A DNA stretch of 42,939 nucleotides. Source: Pseudomonadota bacterium (GTDB taxonomy: Bacteria; Pseudomonadota; Gammaproteobacteria; Xanthomonadales; Rhodanobacteraceae). The DNA is taken from NCBI GenBank assembly GCA_021805685.1, contig JAJZET010000146.1:1-42939 (forward strand). Reading direction: 5' to 3'. Shown here one piece after another: positions 6,709 through 16,144 of this stretch. The notes under the pieces were generated by a model, which was not told the DNA's origin, searched no databases, and saw nothing but the letters and a program-made list of their open reading frames with translations. The translations under genes and the position numbers were made by a program. Within the stretch, counting starts at the first letter, position 1. Each line of letters begins with the position of its first letter.

Positions 6709-7272
6709 GTGAATTCGCCGTCCATCGCCCAATCCGCCGCCGATTCCGCGCGCATCGCACGCTTCGCGCTGCTGGCCGTCGCCCTCGCCCTGCTCGCCGC
6801 CTGCGCCAGTGCGCCGCGTCGTGCCGCGTCGCTGTCGGCCACCGAATCCGCCCTCGCCAACGAGCCCGCGCGCGCCCCCAGGGGCGAGATCGCCGCCGCC
6901 AACGATGTGCTGTTCCGCGCCATGGCACTGGTCGGCACGCCCTATCACTGGGGCGGCAACACGCCGGCCGGCGGCTTCGACTGCAGCGGACTGGTCGACT
7001 ACATCTACCGCAACGCCACCGGCCTGCAGTTGCCGCGCACCTCGCACGAGATGGCCGACATGGACGTGCGCAAGGTCAGGCGGATGACCCAGCTGGTCAG
7101 CGGCGACCTGGTGTTCTTCGACATCGGCGGCCGCATCAGCCACGTCGGTGTCTACGTGGGCAAGGGCCGCTTCGTGCATGCGCCGGACAGCGGCGGCACG
7201 GTCCGCCTGGACACTATCGACGGACCGTACTGGCGCAACCATTTCGCCTACGGGCGGCGGGTGCTGGATTGA
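6709..7272 (+). CDS. NlpC/P60 (C40) peptidoglycan endopeptidase lipoprotein
   Basis: 187 residues. The N terminus is a lipoprotein signal with lipobox LLAAC (lipidated Cys32), so the mature protein is anchored in a membrane, probably facing the periplasm. The NlpC/P60 domain (~62-187) shows the catalytic Cys92 in FDCSGLV, His145 in SHVGVYV and His157 in FVHAPDSGG. The GTPYHWGGNTPAGGFDCSGL block is typical. Such enzymes cleave gamma-D-Glu-diaminopimelate or related bonds in stem peptides. The start is GTG at 6709, behind a GAGG that is locked in a hairpin. It lies 57 bases after the M56-TonB gene on the same strand, so it may share its regulation. That would make it a cell-wall effector of the module (inference). 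Confidence 0.9.
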   Translation: MNSPSIAQSAADSARIARFALLAVALALLAACASAPRRAASLSATESALANEPARAPRGEIAAANDVLFRAMALVGTPYHWGGNTPAGGFDCSGLVDYIYRNATGLQLPRTSHEMADMDVRKVRRMTQLVSGDLVFFDIGGRISHVGVYVGKGRFVHAPDSGGTVRLDTIDGPYWRNHFAYGRRVLD

Positions 7273-7285
7273 CCGGATCGGGCGA

Positions 7286-7317
7286 GTCGACAAAGCGCAG
7301 GAAAGCGCTTTATCGAC
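7286..7317. repeat. 13-bp inverted repeat after the NlpC/P60 gene
   Basis: GTCGACAAAGCGC (7286-7298) and GCGCTTTATCGAC (7305-7317) form a stem with one mismatch around AGGAAA. No T-run follows, so it may protect the mRNA 3' end or act as a weak terminator. Confidence 0.5.
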
Positions 7318-7403
7318 AAAGGTAAAGAACTTTGCTCTCCGACGGAAAAGCCAAGAAACCGCATTTCGCGAGCTTGCCCCCTGGGCAGGGAGAGTACGCA
7401 AAC

Positions 7404-7432
7404 AAAAACGGCGCCCAGCGGGCGCCGTTTTT
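7404..7432. terminator. Bidirectional rho-independent terminator
   Basis: A perfect 13-bp stem (AAAAACGGCGCCC at 7404-7416 with 7420-7432) and an AGC loop end in TTTTT on both strands. It lies between the convergent NlpC/P60 gene (+) and slyD (-). Confidence 0.92.
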
Positions 7433-7454
7433 CCCTGACCCTTGACCCCGCCAA

Positions 7455-7940
7455 TCAGTGCTCCGCACTGCCCGGCGGATGTGCGTGGCCGTGCTGGATT
7501 TCTTCCTCGTTGGCGTCGCGCACTTCCTGGATGCTCACGTCGAACGCCAGCGTCTTGCCGGCCATCGGATGGTTCAGGTCGACGTCGATCGTGCTCATGC
7601 CGACCTTGTGCACGGTCACCGCGCGCTGGCCGCCTTCCTTCAGCGCCAGCACGGTGGTCATGCCCGGCTTGAGCTGCTTGGCGTGCTGGAAGTACTTCTT
7701 CGGTACACGCTGGATCTGGCCCTCCTGGCGCTCGCCGTAACCGTCGGCCGGCACGATGGTCGCCGTGATCTCGTCGCCGGCGGCATGGTCTTCCAGTGCC
7801 TTTTCCAGGCCCGGGATGAGCTGGCCGTGGCCCAGCAGGATCCACAGCGGCTCGCCGTTGTCGTGCGAGCTTTCCACCTTCTCGCCGTCCACGTGGAGCG
7901 TGTAATGCAGCGCGACGACTTTGTCCTTGCCAGCCTTCAT
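7455..7940 (-). CDS. slyD: FKBP-type peptidyl-prolyl isomerase, SlyD-like
   Basis: 161-residue cytoplasmic proline isomerase and chaperone. The FKBP part (KDKVVALHYTLHVDGEKVESS, then PLWILLGHGQLIPGLEKAL) is interrupted by the insert-in-flap chaperone domain (DGYGERQEGQIQRVPKKYF ... VTVHKVGMSTIDVDLNHPMAG) and resumes with KTLAFDVSIQEVRDA. The long Cys/His metal-binding tail of E. coli SlyD is cut down to a short HGHAHPPGSAEH, so nickel delivery may be weaker. An extended -10 box lies 31 bases upstream of the ATG, separating it from the transporter gene ahead. It shares a bidirectional terminator with the NlpC/P60 gene. Confidence 0.93.
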   Translation of the reverse strand: MKAGKDKVVALHYTLHVDGEKVESSHDNGEPLWILLGHGQLIPGLEKALEDHAAGDEITATIVPADGYGERQEGQIQRVPKKYFQHAKQLKPGMTTVLALKEGGQRAVTVHKVGMSTIDVDLNHPMAGKTLAFDVSIQEVRDANEEEIQHGHAHPPGSAEH

Positions 7941-7970
7941 TGCCTGTCTCTCGGATGATGCAAAGCGGCG

Positions 7971-7979
7971 ATTCTACCA
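7971..7979 (-). promoter_or_regulatory. Extended -10 promoter element of slyD
   Basis: On the - strand the sequence TGG-TAGAAT (7979-7971) is an extended -10 box, 30 bases from the slyD ATG. No clear -35 box is visible at 16-18 bp. It lies between the MFS stop and slyD, so slyD can be transcribed alone. Confidence 0.45.
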
Positions 7980-7988
7980 GCCGCCCCG

Positions 7989-9221
7989 TCAGGACGCGCG
8001 CCTGCCGAAACCGACGCCGCGCGCTTCCGGCCCCAGCCACACCAGCATCGCCAGCACCACCGCCACGACCGCGATCCACAGCGACATCGCCCAGGCGAAA
8101 TCGCCGCCATGCCGCTGCGCCAGCCAGGTCTGCGCGGTGGCGGTGCCGGCGGCGAGCAGGTTGCCCAACTGGTAGGCGAAGCCCGGCAAGGTGCCGCGCA
8201 CGGCGTCCGGCGACAGTTCGTTGAGATGGGAAGGCACCACGCCCCAGGCGCCCTGCACCATCACCTGGATCAGGAAGGCGCCAAGGCCCAGCAGCAACAG
8301 GGAACCACCATGCATCCACAATGGGATCACCGGGATCGCCAGCAGCGCGGCCACGATCATCGCCTTGCGCCGCCCCACCCGTTCCGACCACGCGCCGAAG
8401 AACAGGCCACCCGCCAGCGCGCCAAGGTTGAGCAGCGCCACCAGCACGAAGGCCGCGCCCGAGCCGGTGGGCAGGTGCAGGTTCACCTCCTCGAAGGTGT
8501 GGTACATGTCCTGCGAGCCGTGACTGAAAGCGTTGAACGCACACATCAGCACGATCATGTAGGCGAACAGCTTCCAGTGCCCGCGCATCGCCTGCCGCAC
8601 GTCAACCCGGACGTGCTCGTGCCGCCCTGCCTGCCACACCGGCGACTCCGGCACCTTGCGCCGGATATACAGCACCAGCACCGCCGGCAGCGCCCCGACC
8701 ACGAACAGGCCACGCCAACCGATGCTGTCGACCAGCAGCCAGTTCGCCAGCGCGGCAAGGAAGAAGCCGCAGGGGTAGCCGCTCTGCAGCAGGCCGGAGA
8801 CCAGGCCGCGCGATTTCGGCGGTATCGACTCCATCGCCAGCGAGGCGCCAATGCCCCATTCGCCACCCATCGCCACGCCGAACAGGAAGCGCAACACCAG
8901 CAGCATGGTGAGCGAGCTGGAGAACGCGGTGGCCAGTTCGAACAGCGAGAACAGCACCACGTCCAGCATCAGTATCGGCCGCCGGCCGTAGCGGTCCGCC
9001 AGCCGCCCGAAGATCAACGCGCCCAGCGGCCGCGCCGCCAGCGTGAGGAACAGGCCGTAGGTCACCGCCTTGGTGTCGGTGTGGAATTCCTGCGCCACGC
9101 CGACGATCACGAAGGTCAGCAGGAAGTAGTCGAACGCGTCCAGCGTCCAGCCGAGGAAGCTGGCCAGCACGGTGTGGCGCTGCTCGCGGTTCAGCGCGCG
9201 CAGGGACGACAGCAGCGACAT
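7989..9221 (-). CDS. MFS transporter, sialate/lactate-type (SHS family) carboxylate:H+ symporter
   Basis: 410-residue inner-membrane protein with 12 predicted helices. The N-terminal FLGWTLDAFDYFLLTFVIVG and the loop GRLADRYGRRPILM (between helices 2 and 3) are typical of the SHS branch, which moves lactate, sialate or related monocarboxylates with protons. FGAWSERVGRRKAM is the equivalent loop in the second half. The substrate cannot be fixed. ATG at 9221 is chosen because GGAG lies 8 bases upstream; the GTG at 9230 would leave no ribosome site. It is divergent from rhlE across about 175 bases. Confidence 0.85.
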   Translation of the reverse strand: MSLLSSLRALNREQRHTVLASFLGWTLDAFDYFLLTFVIVGVAQEFHTDTKAVTYGLFLTLAARPLGALIFGRLADRYGRRPILMLDVVLFSLFELATAFSSSLTMLLVLRFLFGVAMGGEWGIGASLAMESIPPKSRGLVSGLLQSGYPCGFFLAALANWLLVDSIGWRGLFVVGALPAVLVLYIRRKVPESPVWQAGRHEHVRVDVRQAMRGHWKLFAYMIVLMCAFNAFSHGSQDMYHTFEEVNLHLPTGSGAAFVLVALLNLGALAGGLFFGAWSERVGRRKAMIVAALLAIPVIPLWMHGGSLLLLGLGAFLIQVMVQGAWGVVPSHLNELSPDAVRGTLPGFAYQLGNLLAAGTATAQTWLAQRHGGDFAWAMSLWIAVVAVVLAMLVWLGPEARGVGFGRRAS

Positions 9222-9396
9222 GATGGGCACTCCGCGGGGCGATGGCGCAGGCTAACACGCAGGCACAGCGCAGCCGGCGCGCATATCGGCTACACTGTGC
9301 GAACGGCCTCTCGCCGTCAGCGGCATCGCCGCCCCTTCCCCCTCAGATCGCAACACGGTCCTGCTTGAACGCTCCGGGTTGCACAGGAGTCGTTCC

Positions 9397-10749
9397 ATGT
9401 CTTTCGAATCACTGGGCCTTGCGCCCACGTTGCTGCGTGCGCTCGCCGAACAGGGCTACGCCGAACCCACCCCGGTGCAGGCCGGCGCCATCCCGCTGGT
9501 GCTGCAGGGCCACGACCTGCTGGCGGCCGCACAGACCGGCACCGGCAAGACCGCCGCGTTCGCACTGCCGCTGCTGCACAAGCTGATCGACGCGCCCGCC
9601 ACCGCCGCGCGCCGCCCCCGCGCGCTGGTGCTCACGCCCACCCGCGAACTGGCCGCGCAGATCCTCGACAACGTGCAGGCCTACGGCAAGCACCTGCGCA
9701 TCAGCGCCGCCACCATCTTCGGCGGCGTCGGCATGGGCCCGCAGATCAACGCGCTGCGCCGTGGCGTGGACATCGTGATCGCCACGCCGGGCCGCCTGAT
9801 CGACCACATGCAGCAGCGCACGATCGACCTTTCCGCCGTCGAGACGCTGGTGCTGGACGAAGCCGACCGCATGCTGGACATGGGCTTCCTGCCGGCACTC
9901 AAGCGCATCCTCGGCGCGCTGCCCAGGCAGCGCCAGACCCTGCTGTTCTCCGCCACCTTCGCGCCGGAGATCAAGGCGCTGGCGATGCAGTTCATGCGCG
10001 AGCCGCGCGAGGTCACGGTGACGCCGCCGAATACGGTCGCCGCCCTGGTCAGCCATCACGTGCACCCGGTCGACGCCTCGCGCAAGCGCGACCTGCTGCT
10101 GCACGTGCTGAGCCAGGACAGCCGTCGGCAGACGCTGGTGTTCAGCCGCACCAAGCACGGCGCCGACAAGCTGGTGACCTTCCTCAATGCCTCCGGCCTG
10201 CGTGCCGCGGCGATCCACGGCAACAAGAGCCAGAACGCACGCACCAAGGCACTCGCCGACTTCAAGAGCAGTCGCATTACCGTGCTGGTGGCCACCGACA
10301 TCGCCGCGCGCGGCATCGATATCGACCAGTTGCCGATGGTGATCAACTTCGACCTGCCGATGGTGGCCGAGGACTACGTGCACCGCATCGGCCGCACCGG
10401 CCGCGCCGGCAGCGAGGGCATGGCGGTGTCGCTGGTGAGCCATGACGAATCCGGCCTGCTGCGCGACATCCGCAAGCTGCTCAAGGACGAGATCGCGGTC
10501 GACGACGTGGCCGGCTTCGAGCCCTCCACCCCGCTGCGCCTCGACGCCGGCGCGCCGCGGCCCAAGCAGGGCCAGCGCCAGCCGCGCGCGCCGCAGCGCA
10601 CGCAGGGCGGGCAGTCGCAACGCGCGTCCGGCCAGGGTGCGTCGCAGGCGCACCGCCCGCACGGCCATGCGCAGAAGCAGGGGGGCGGCGAACATGCCGC
10701 CGGCAACCGCAAGCGCCGCCACCGGCCGCGTCCCGCCGCCAAGGCCTGA
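9397..10749 (+). CDS. rhlE: DEAD-box ATP-dependent RNA helicase, RhlE-like
   Basis: 450 residues. All helicase motifs are present: Q motif ([14 protein letters not shown], ~20-33), Walker A AQTGTGKT (45-52), PTRELA, DEAD (154-157), SAT, and [10 protein letters not shown] (from 329). The C terminus (~385-450) is a basic, Gln/Gly/Arg-rich disordered tail, as in RhlE, which usually binds RNA without sequence specificity. Role: ATP-driven unwinding of short RNA duplexes in ribosome assembly and mRNA decay. ATG at 9397 follows AGGAG by 7 bases. The six-codon upstream extension has no ribosome site. A TACACT box at 9291 could be its -10, giving a leader of about 95 bases. Confidence 0.93.
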   Translation: MSFESLGLAPTLLRALAEQGYAEPTPVQAGAIPLVLQGHDLLAAAQTGTGKTAAFALPLLHKLIDAPATAARRPRALVLTPTRELAAQILDNVQAYGKHLRISAATIFGGVGMGPQINALRRGVDIVIATPGRLIDHMQQRTIDLSAVETLVLDEADRMLDMGFLPALKRILGALPRQRQTLLFSATFAPEIKALAMQFMREPREVTVTPPNTVAALVSHHVHPVDASRKRDLLLHVLSQDSRRQTLVFSRTKHGADKLVTFLNASGLRAAAIHGNKSQNARTKALADFKSSRITVLVATDIAARGIDIDQLPMVINFDLPMVAEDYVHRIGRTGRAGSEGMAVSLVSHDESGLLRDIRKLLKDEIAVDDVAGFEPSTPLRLDAGAPRPKQGQRQPRAPQRTQGGQSQRASGQGASQAHRPHGHAQKQGGGEHAAGNRKRRHRPRPAAKA

Positions 10750-10759
10750 TCGCGCCGGC

Positions 10760-11314
10760 TCAACCGCCCGGACGAATCCGGGCGGTGAGCACGTGGTCTT
10801 CCCACACGCCCGCGATCTGCAGGTAGCGCCTGGCATAACCCTCGCGCTCGAAGCCCAGCCGCGCCAACAGGCGCGCGCTGCGCTGGTTGCGCGGCAAATG
10901 GTTGGCCATCACCCGGTGCAGGCCCAGCTCGCCGAAGGCCCAGTCCAGGCCGGCCTGCAGGGCCTCGTGCATGATCCCCTGCCCTTGCGCACGCTCCGCC
11001 ACGCCGTAGCCGAGGTGGCAGGCCTGGAATGCGCCGCGCACCACGTTGGCGAACGTGAAGGTGGCAAGGATTTCCGTCTCGTCGCGGTCGAACACCAGCA
11101 GCGGATAGCCACGGTCCAGCCGTGCATGTTCGCGCCCCTCGGCGATGGAGCGCAGGCAATGCTCCAGCGTGTAGAACGCTTCCTCGCGCAACGGCTCCCA
11201 GGGCGCGAGATGCGCACGGTTCGCCACGCGGTAGCGCAGCAGCTCCGGCGCATCCGCGGCGTCGGCGAGGCGGATGCGGGTGTGTTCGGTAGACAGTCGC
11301 GGCGCAGCATCCAC
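10760..11314 (-). CDS. GNAT acetyltransferase, RimJ/RimL-like
   Basis: 184-residue GNAT-fold N-acetyltransferase. The segments LSTEHTRIRLADAADAPELLRYRVANRAHLAPWEP and the acetyl-CoA loop ERAQGQGIMHEAL, followed by HRVMANHLPRNQRSARLLARLGFEREGYARRYL, are typical of the RimJ/RimL group. That group acetylates N-terminal amino groups of ribosomal proteins (RimJ: S5) or related targets. Assignment to RimJ itself is likely but not proven. The start is GTG at 11314, only 4 bases after the SDR stop, with GAGG just ahead, so it is co-transcribed with and coupled to the SDR gene. Its last codons form one arm of a hairpin facing rhlE. Confidence 0.85.
   Translation of the reverse strand: MDAAPRLSTEHTRIRLADAADAPELLRYRVANRAHLAPWEPLREEAFYTLEHCLRSIAEGREHARLDRGYPLLVFDRDETEILATFTFANVVRGAFQACHLGYGVAERAQGQGIMHEALQAGLDWAFGELGLHRVMANHLPRNQRSARLLARLGFEREGYARRYLQIAGVWEDHVLTARIRPGG
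10763..10786. terminator. Hairpin between convergent rhlE and the acetyltransferase gene
   Basis: ACCGCCCGGA (10763-10772) pairs perfectly with TCCGGGCGGT (10777-10786) around CGAA. It starts 14 bases after the rhlE stop and overlaps the final codons of the acetyltransferase. There is no T-tract, so termination here would be inefficient or factor-dependent. Confidence 0.4.
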
Positions 11315-11318
11315 GGCC

Positions 11319-12068
11319 TCAGCGTTCCTGGTCGGTCGGACGCATCAGCACTTCGTTGATGCTGACGTGCGCGGGCCGGCTCACGCAGAACGCGATTGCC
11401 TCGGCCACGTCCTGGCTCTGCAGCTGGCGCATGCTGTCGGCCCAGGCGTTGAGCGCGTCCTTGGTCGCGGCATGGCCGATGTGCTCGCGCAGCTCGGTGG
11501 CCACCGCGCCCGGCTCGATCACGCTGACGCGGATGTTGTCCTTGTAGACCTCGCGGCGCAGCGATTCGGAGAACGCCACCACGCCGAACTTGGTGGCCGC
11601 GTAGCCGCCCGCGTTCGGGTTGGCGATGCGGCCGGCGGTGGAGGAGATGTTGACGATGTGGCCGTCGCGCCGCGCCCGCATGCCGGCCAGCGCCGCCTGG
11701 GTGGCGGCGATCAGGCCGAGCACGTTGAGCTCCAGCATGCGCCGCCAGCGGCCGAGGTCGGCCTCGGCGATCGGCTCCAGGTACATCACGCCGGCATTGT
11801 TGACCAGGATGTCGAGGCGGCCGAAGTGCCGCTCGGTCTCGTGCACGATGCGCTGCGCCTCGGCCTCGTCGCCGAGGTCGGCCACCAGCACCAGCGGCTC
11901 GGCGCCGAGTTCGGCGAGCTGCCTGGCCAGTGACTCCAGGCGTTCGCGCCGACGCGCGGCGATCGCCACCCTGGCGCCGAGCCGCGCCAACTCCAGCGCG
12001 GTGGCCTCGCCGATGCCGGAGGAAGCGCCGGTCACCAGAGCAATGCGGTCTTTCAGTCGGTTCTGCAT
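11319..12068 (-). CDS. Short-chain dehydrogenase/reductase (SDR), classical type
   Basis: 249-residue NAD(P)-dependent oxidoreductase. The cofactor motif TGASSGIG is at 13-20, NNAG at 90-93, and the catalytic Ser143, Tyr156 and Lys160 (YAATK) are all present. The arginines following strand 2 (AARRRERL) favour NADP(H). The closest known groups are the YdfG/clavaldehyde-dehydrogenase-like SDRs that reduce 3-hydroxy acids or small carbonyls; the substrate is not readable. ATG at 12068 has GGGAGA 6-9 bases upstream. It is the first gene of a two-gene operon with the acetyltransferase and is divergent from deaD. The much longer upstream reading frame is antisense to deaD and is not coding. Confidence 0.88.
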   Translation of the reverse strand: MQNRLKDRIALVTGASSGIGEATALELARLGARVAIAARRRERLESLARQLAELGAEPLVLVADLGDEAEAQRIVHETERHFGRLDILVNNAGVMYLEPIAEADLGRWRRMLELNVLGLIAATQAALAGMRARRDGHIVNISSTAGRIANPNAGGYAATKFGVVAFSESLRREVYKDNIRVSVIEPGAVATELREHIGHAATKDALNAWADSMRQLQSQDVAEAIAFCVSRPAHVSINEVLMRPTDQER

Positions 12069-12118
12069 GTCGATCTCCCGTTGACTGGACGCGCCCACCG
12101 CGAGTGCGGGGCGCGGAC

Positions 12119-12127
12119 TGTTACAAT
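12119..12127 (+). promoter_or_regulatory. Extended -10 promoter element of deaD
   Basis: TG-T-TACAAT (12119-12127) is an extended -10 box 49 bases before the deaD ATG. No -35 box is found at 16-18 bp, as is common for extended -10 promoters. Confidence 0.5.
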
Positions 12128-12176
12128 GGCGCCCATTCTCCCGCATGCCGCCGCGCATGCCACCCCGAGGTACCCC

Positions 12177-14060
<1,884 letters not shown>

Positions 14061-14120
14061 GCGGCGGCCTCCCGCGCCGATGGCGGAAGGAGGCAACGTT
14101 CGCGGGCGGCAACGCTGCGT

Positions 14121-14151
14121 TCCCGGCGCAAGGGCTGCAAAAGCGCCGGGA
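14121..14151. repeat. 9-bp inverted repeat after deaD
   Basis: TCCCGGCGC (14121-14129) pairs with GCGCCGGGA (14143-14151) across a 13-base loop containing AAAA. It lies between deaD and the dioxygenase gene, with no T-tract. A weak terminator or the leader of the next gene is possible. Confidence 0.4.
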
Positions 14152-14191
14152 GCCACTACCTTGTAGCGATCCCCCAACGAGGCGATCCGCC

Positions 14192-14974
14192 ATGCCCCCC
14201 CTGCCCAGCCTGTACGTCTCCCACGGTTCGCCGATGACCGCGCTGCAGCCCGGCGCAACCGGCGCACGGCTGGCGGAACTGGCGCAGGCGCTGCCGAGAC
14301 CCAAGGCCATCGTGATCGCCAGCGCGCATTGGCTGGCACGCACGCCGCAGGTGGGCGGCGCGGCACAGCCGGCAACCGTCCACGACTTTTACGGGTTTCC
14401 GCCCGAACTGTACCGGTTGCGCTACGCCGCGCCAGGCGCCCCCGCGGTCGCCGCGCAGGCGGTGGAGCTGCTGGCCCGGGCCGGGCTCGCGCCGCAGCTG
14501 GATCCGCAGCGCGGACTGGACCACGGTGCCTGGGTGCCGCTACGCCTGCTCTATCCCGCGGCCGACGTTCCGGTCGTGCCGCTGTCGATCCAGCCCGAGC
14601 TCGGCCCCGCCCATCAATACGCCGTGGGCCGAGCACTGGCCCCACTGCGCGAGGAAGGCGTGCTGGTGATCGGCTCGGGCAGCATCACGCACAACCTGCA
14701 CGACCTGCGCAGCGGCTACAGCGCGGAACGCGAGGCACCCTACGTGCGTCCGTTCATCGGCTGGATCGAGCAGAAGCTCGCTGCGGGCGACGTCGACGCG
14801 CTGCTCGACTACCGCCGCCAGGCACCGTTCGCCCAGCGTGCCCACCCCACCGACGAGCACCTGTTGCCGCTGTACGTGGCACTGGGCGCAGCCGGCGACG
14901 GCGCCTGGGCGCAGCGCATCGACGCCGGTATCGACCTCGGCTTCCTGGCGATGGACATCTACCGCTTCGACTGA
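14192..14974 (+). CDS. DODA-type extradiol dioxygenase (YgiD-like)
   Basis: 260-residue member of the LigB/DODA class III extradiol dioxygenases. The conserved metal-site histidines are visible: YVSHGSP (His11), IASAHW, DHGAWVPL and GSGSITHNLHDL. Members open catechol-type rings at the 4,5 position using Fe or Zn (4,5-DOPA dioxygenase in plants; YgiD in E. coli). The physiological substrate in bacteria is mostly unknown. ATG at 14192 follows ACGAGG. It ends 5 bases before the stop of the convergent YkgJ gene and is otherwise a single gene. Confidence 0.9.
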   Translation: MPPLPSLYVSHGSPMTALQPGATGARLAELAQALPRPKAIVIASAHWLARTPQVGGAAQPATVHDFYGFPPELYRLRYAAPGAPAVAAQAVELLARAGLAPQLDPQRGLDHGAWVPLRLLYPAADVPVVPLSIQPELGPAHQYAVGRALAPLREEGVLVIGSGSITHNLHDLRSGYSAEREAPYVRPFIGWIEQKLAAGDVDALLDYRRQAPFAQRAHPTDEHLLPLYVALGAAGDGAWAQRIDAGIDLGFLAMDIYRFD

Positions 14975-14979
14975 AGCGC

Positions 14980-15366
14980 TCAGGCGCCCGCGGGCAACGA
15001 CGGCTGGTCCAACCCCGGGGGATCAGTCCAGTCGTCCGGCGTCAGCGGGCGCAGGCCGTGCGCAATGCGGCCCTTGTCGCACTGCGGGCTGTGCCGGCCG
15101 AATTCCCAGGACGGCTCCACCTCGCGGCATACCGAGGGCTTGATCGGGTGGATGCCGCAGTGCGCCGCCACGCCGATCTCGCCCACCAGCGCCACGCAGC
15201 GCGGCGTCTTCGACTGCGTGCCGCGCATCACCACGCGGTGCGGGTCCAGCTTTTCGGTGAGTTCGGCGGGCACCGTGCCACCCAGGGAAGGGTCGGTTTC
15301 CGACCAGTGGAAGGCGATGCGGAAATAGGCGCAGCAGGCGCCGCAGCTCAGGCAGGGATGACGCAT
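14980..15366 (-). CDS. YkgJ-family cysteine cluster protein
   Basis: 128 residues with the N-terminal signature CLSCGACC (Cys5, 8, 11, 12) followed by further cysteines (TPRCVAL, AAHCGIH, PSVCREV, SPQC). This pattern fits the YkgJ zinc- or iron-chelating domain family (PF03692). The family's biochemical role is unresolved; some members are fused to or neighbour O-methyltransferases. The start at 15366 is chosen because the cysteine motif begins at residue 5 and the upstream extension to 15510 is low-complexity. A TAGAAT box (- strand, 15413-15408) could be its -10. Confidence 0.85.
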   Translation of the reverse strand: MRHPCLSCGACCAYFRIAFHWSETDPSLGGTVPAELTEKLDPHRVVMRGTQSKTPRCVALVGEIGVAAHCGIHPIKPSVCREVEPSWEFGRHSPQCDKGRIAHGLRPLTPDDWTDPPGLDQPSLPAGA

Positions 15367-15708
15367 GCAGGTCGGCGAAAGCGCACCCCGAGGCGCGCGG
15401 CCGGCGAATTCTAGGGCCGTCCGGGGAGCACCGGAAGATGCCACGCTGCATGGGTTGCCTGCCGTTCGGCGGCGAGCCAGGCATGGCCCGTCCCGGCCGC
15501 CGTCCGCCAAGGCTCGCCTGCGAAGGCATGGCCGCAGCCGACGTCGTCGCTGGTACTACCGCCATGGAGCCGCTTCAGGCGCCGGACCGGGATGTGGCGG
15601 GGAAGGTGTCATCGCCCCCTCCCGCGACTGTGGCGTTGCGGCGATGGCGTTTCGCACATCGCCGCAACGAGCCGCTACAGTGGCGCACCTCCCTAAACGA
15701 GAAGCGTC
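15367..15708. other. 342-bp intergenic region between YkgJ and MAPEG genes
   Basis: Divergent promoter region. It holds a possible -10 box for the YkgJ gene (TAGAAT, - strand, near 15410), a perfect 12-bp inverted repeat (15635-15668), and TACAGT at 15675 as a possible -10 for the MAPEG gene. The short open frames across it have no ribosome site or recognizable product. Confidence 0.6.
15635..15668. repeat. Perfect 12-bp inverted repeat upstream of the MAPEG gene
   Basis: GTTGCGGCGATG (15635-15646) and CATCGCCGCAAC (15657-15668) are exact reverse complements around a 10-base loop whose GCG/CGC can extend the stem. It ends 40 bases before the ATG, just above a TACAGT box. Operator, attenuator or REP-like element are all possible. 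Confidence 0.6.
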
Positions 15709-16104
15709 ATGCTCCAGCAATTGCCTGAAGTGGTGGTCCTGCTTGCGGTGTTGTTGCAGTTCGGCACGATGTGGGTGGTGGGCCATGCGCGCGGCAAATA
15801 CGGCATCAAGGCGCCGGCCACCACCGGCCATCCCGCGTTCGAGCGCGCCTATCGCGTGCAGATGAACACGCTGGAGGCAGTCCTGCTGTTCCTGCCCACC
15901 CTCTGGCTGGCTACGCGCTACGGCTACGGCGGCTGGGCCGGCGTGGCAGGGCTGGTGTGGGTCGTCGGCCGCGTGTGGTACGCGCTCGGCTACCTCAAGG
16001 ACGCCGCGCGCCGCGGCGGCGGCTACCTGCTGGGCATGCTGGGCTGGGCCGCCGTGCTGCTGATGGCACTGGCCGGCACGGGGCGCGCACTGCTGGCCGG
16101 CTGA
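15709..16104 (+). CDS. MAPEG-family membrane protein
   Basis: 131 residues with about four transmembrane helices (~5-25, 48-68, 76-94, 107-128). The loop RGKYGIKAPATTGHPAFERAY and the following RVQMNTLEAV (Asn-Thr-Leu-Glu after the first helix) are the hallmark of MAPEG proteins, which are microsomal glutathione transferase-like. Family members conjugate or reduce hydrophobic electrophiles with glutathione, or have unknown roles in bacteria. A GAGAAG lies 5-10 bases before the ATG. It converges on the E1 gene with 40 bases between stops and no clear terminator. Confidence 0.9.
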   Translation: MLQQLPEVVVLLAVLLQFGTMWVVGHARGKYGIKAPATTGHPAFERAYRVQMNTLEAVLLFLPTLWLATRYGYGGWAGVAGLVWVVGRVWYALGYLKDAARRGGGYLLGMLGWAAVLLMALAGTGRALLAG

Positions 16105-16144
16105 TCCCGCCCGTCGGCGGCGTGCCGGCAGCAGCTGCGCTTGC

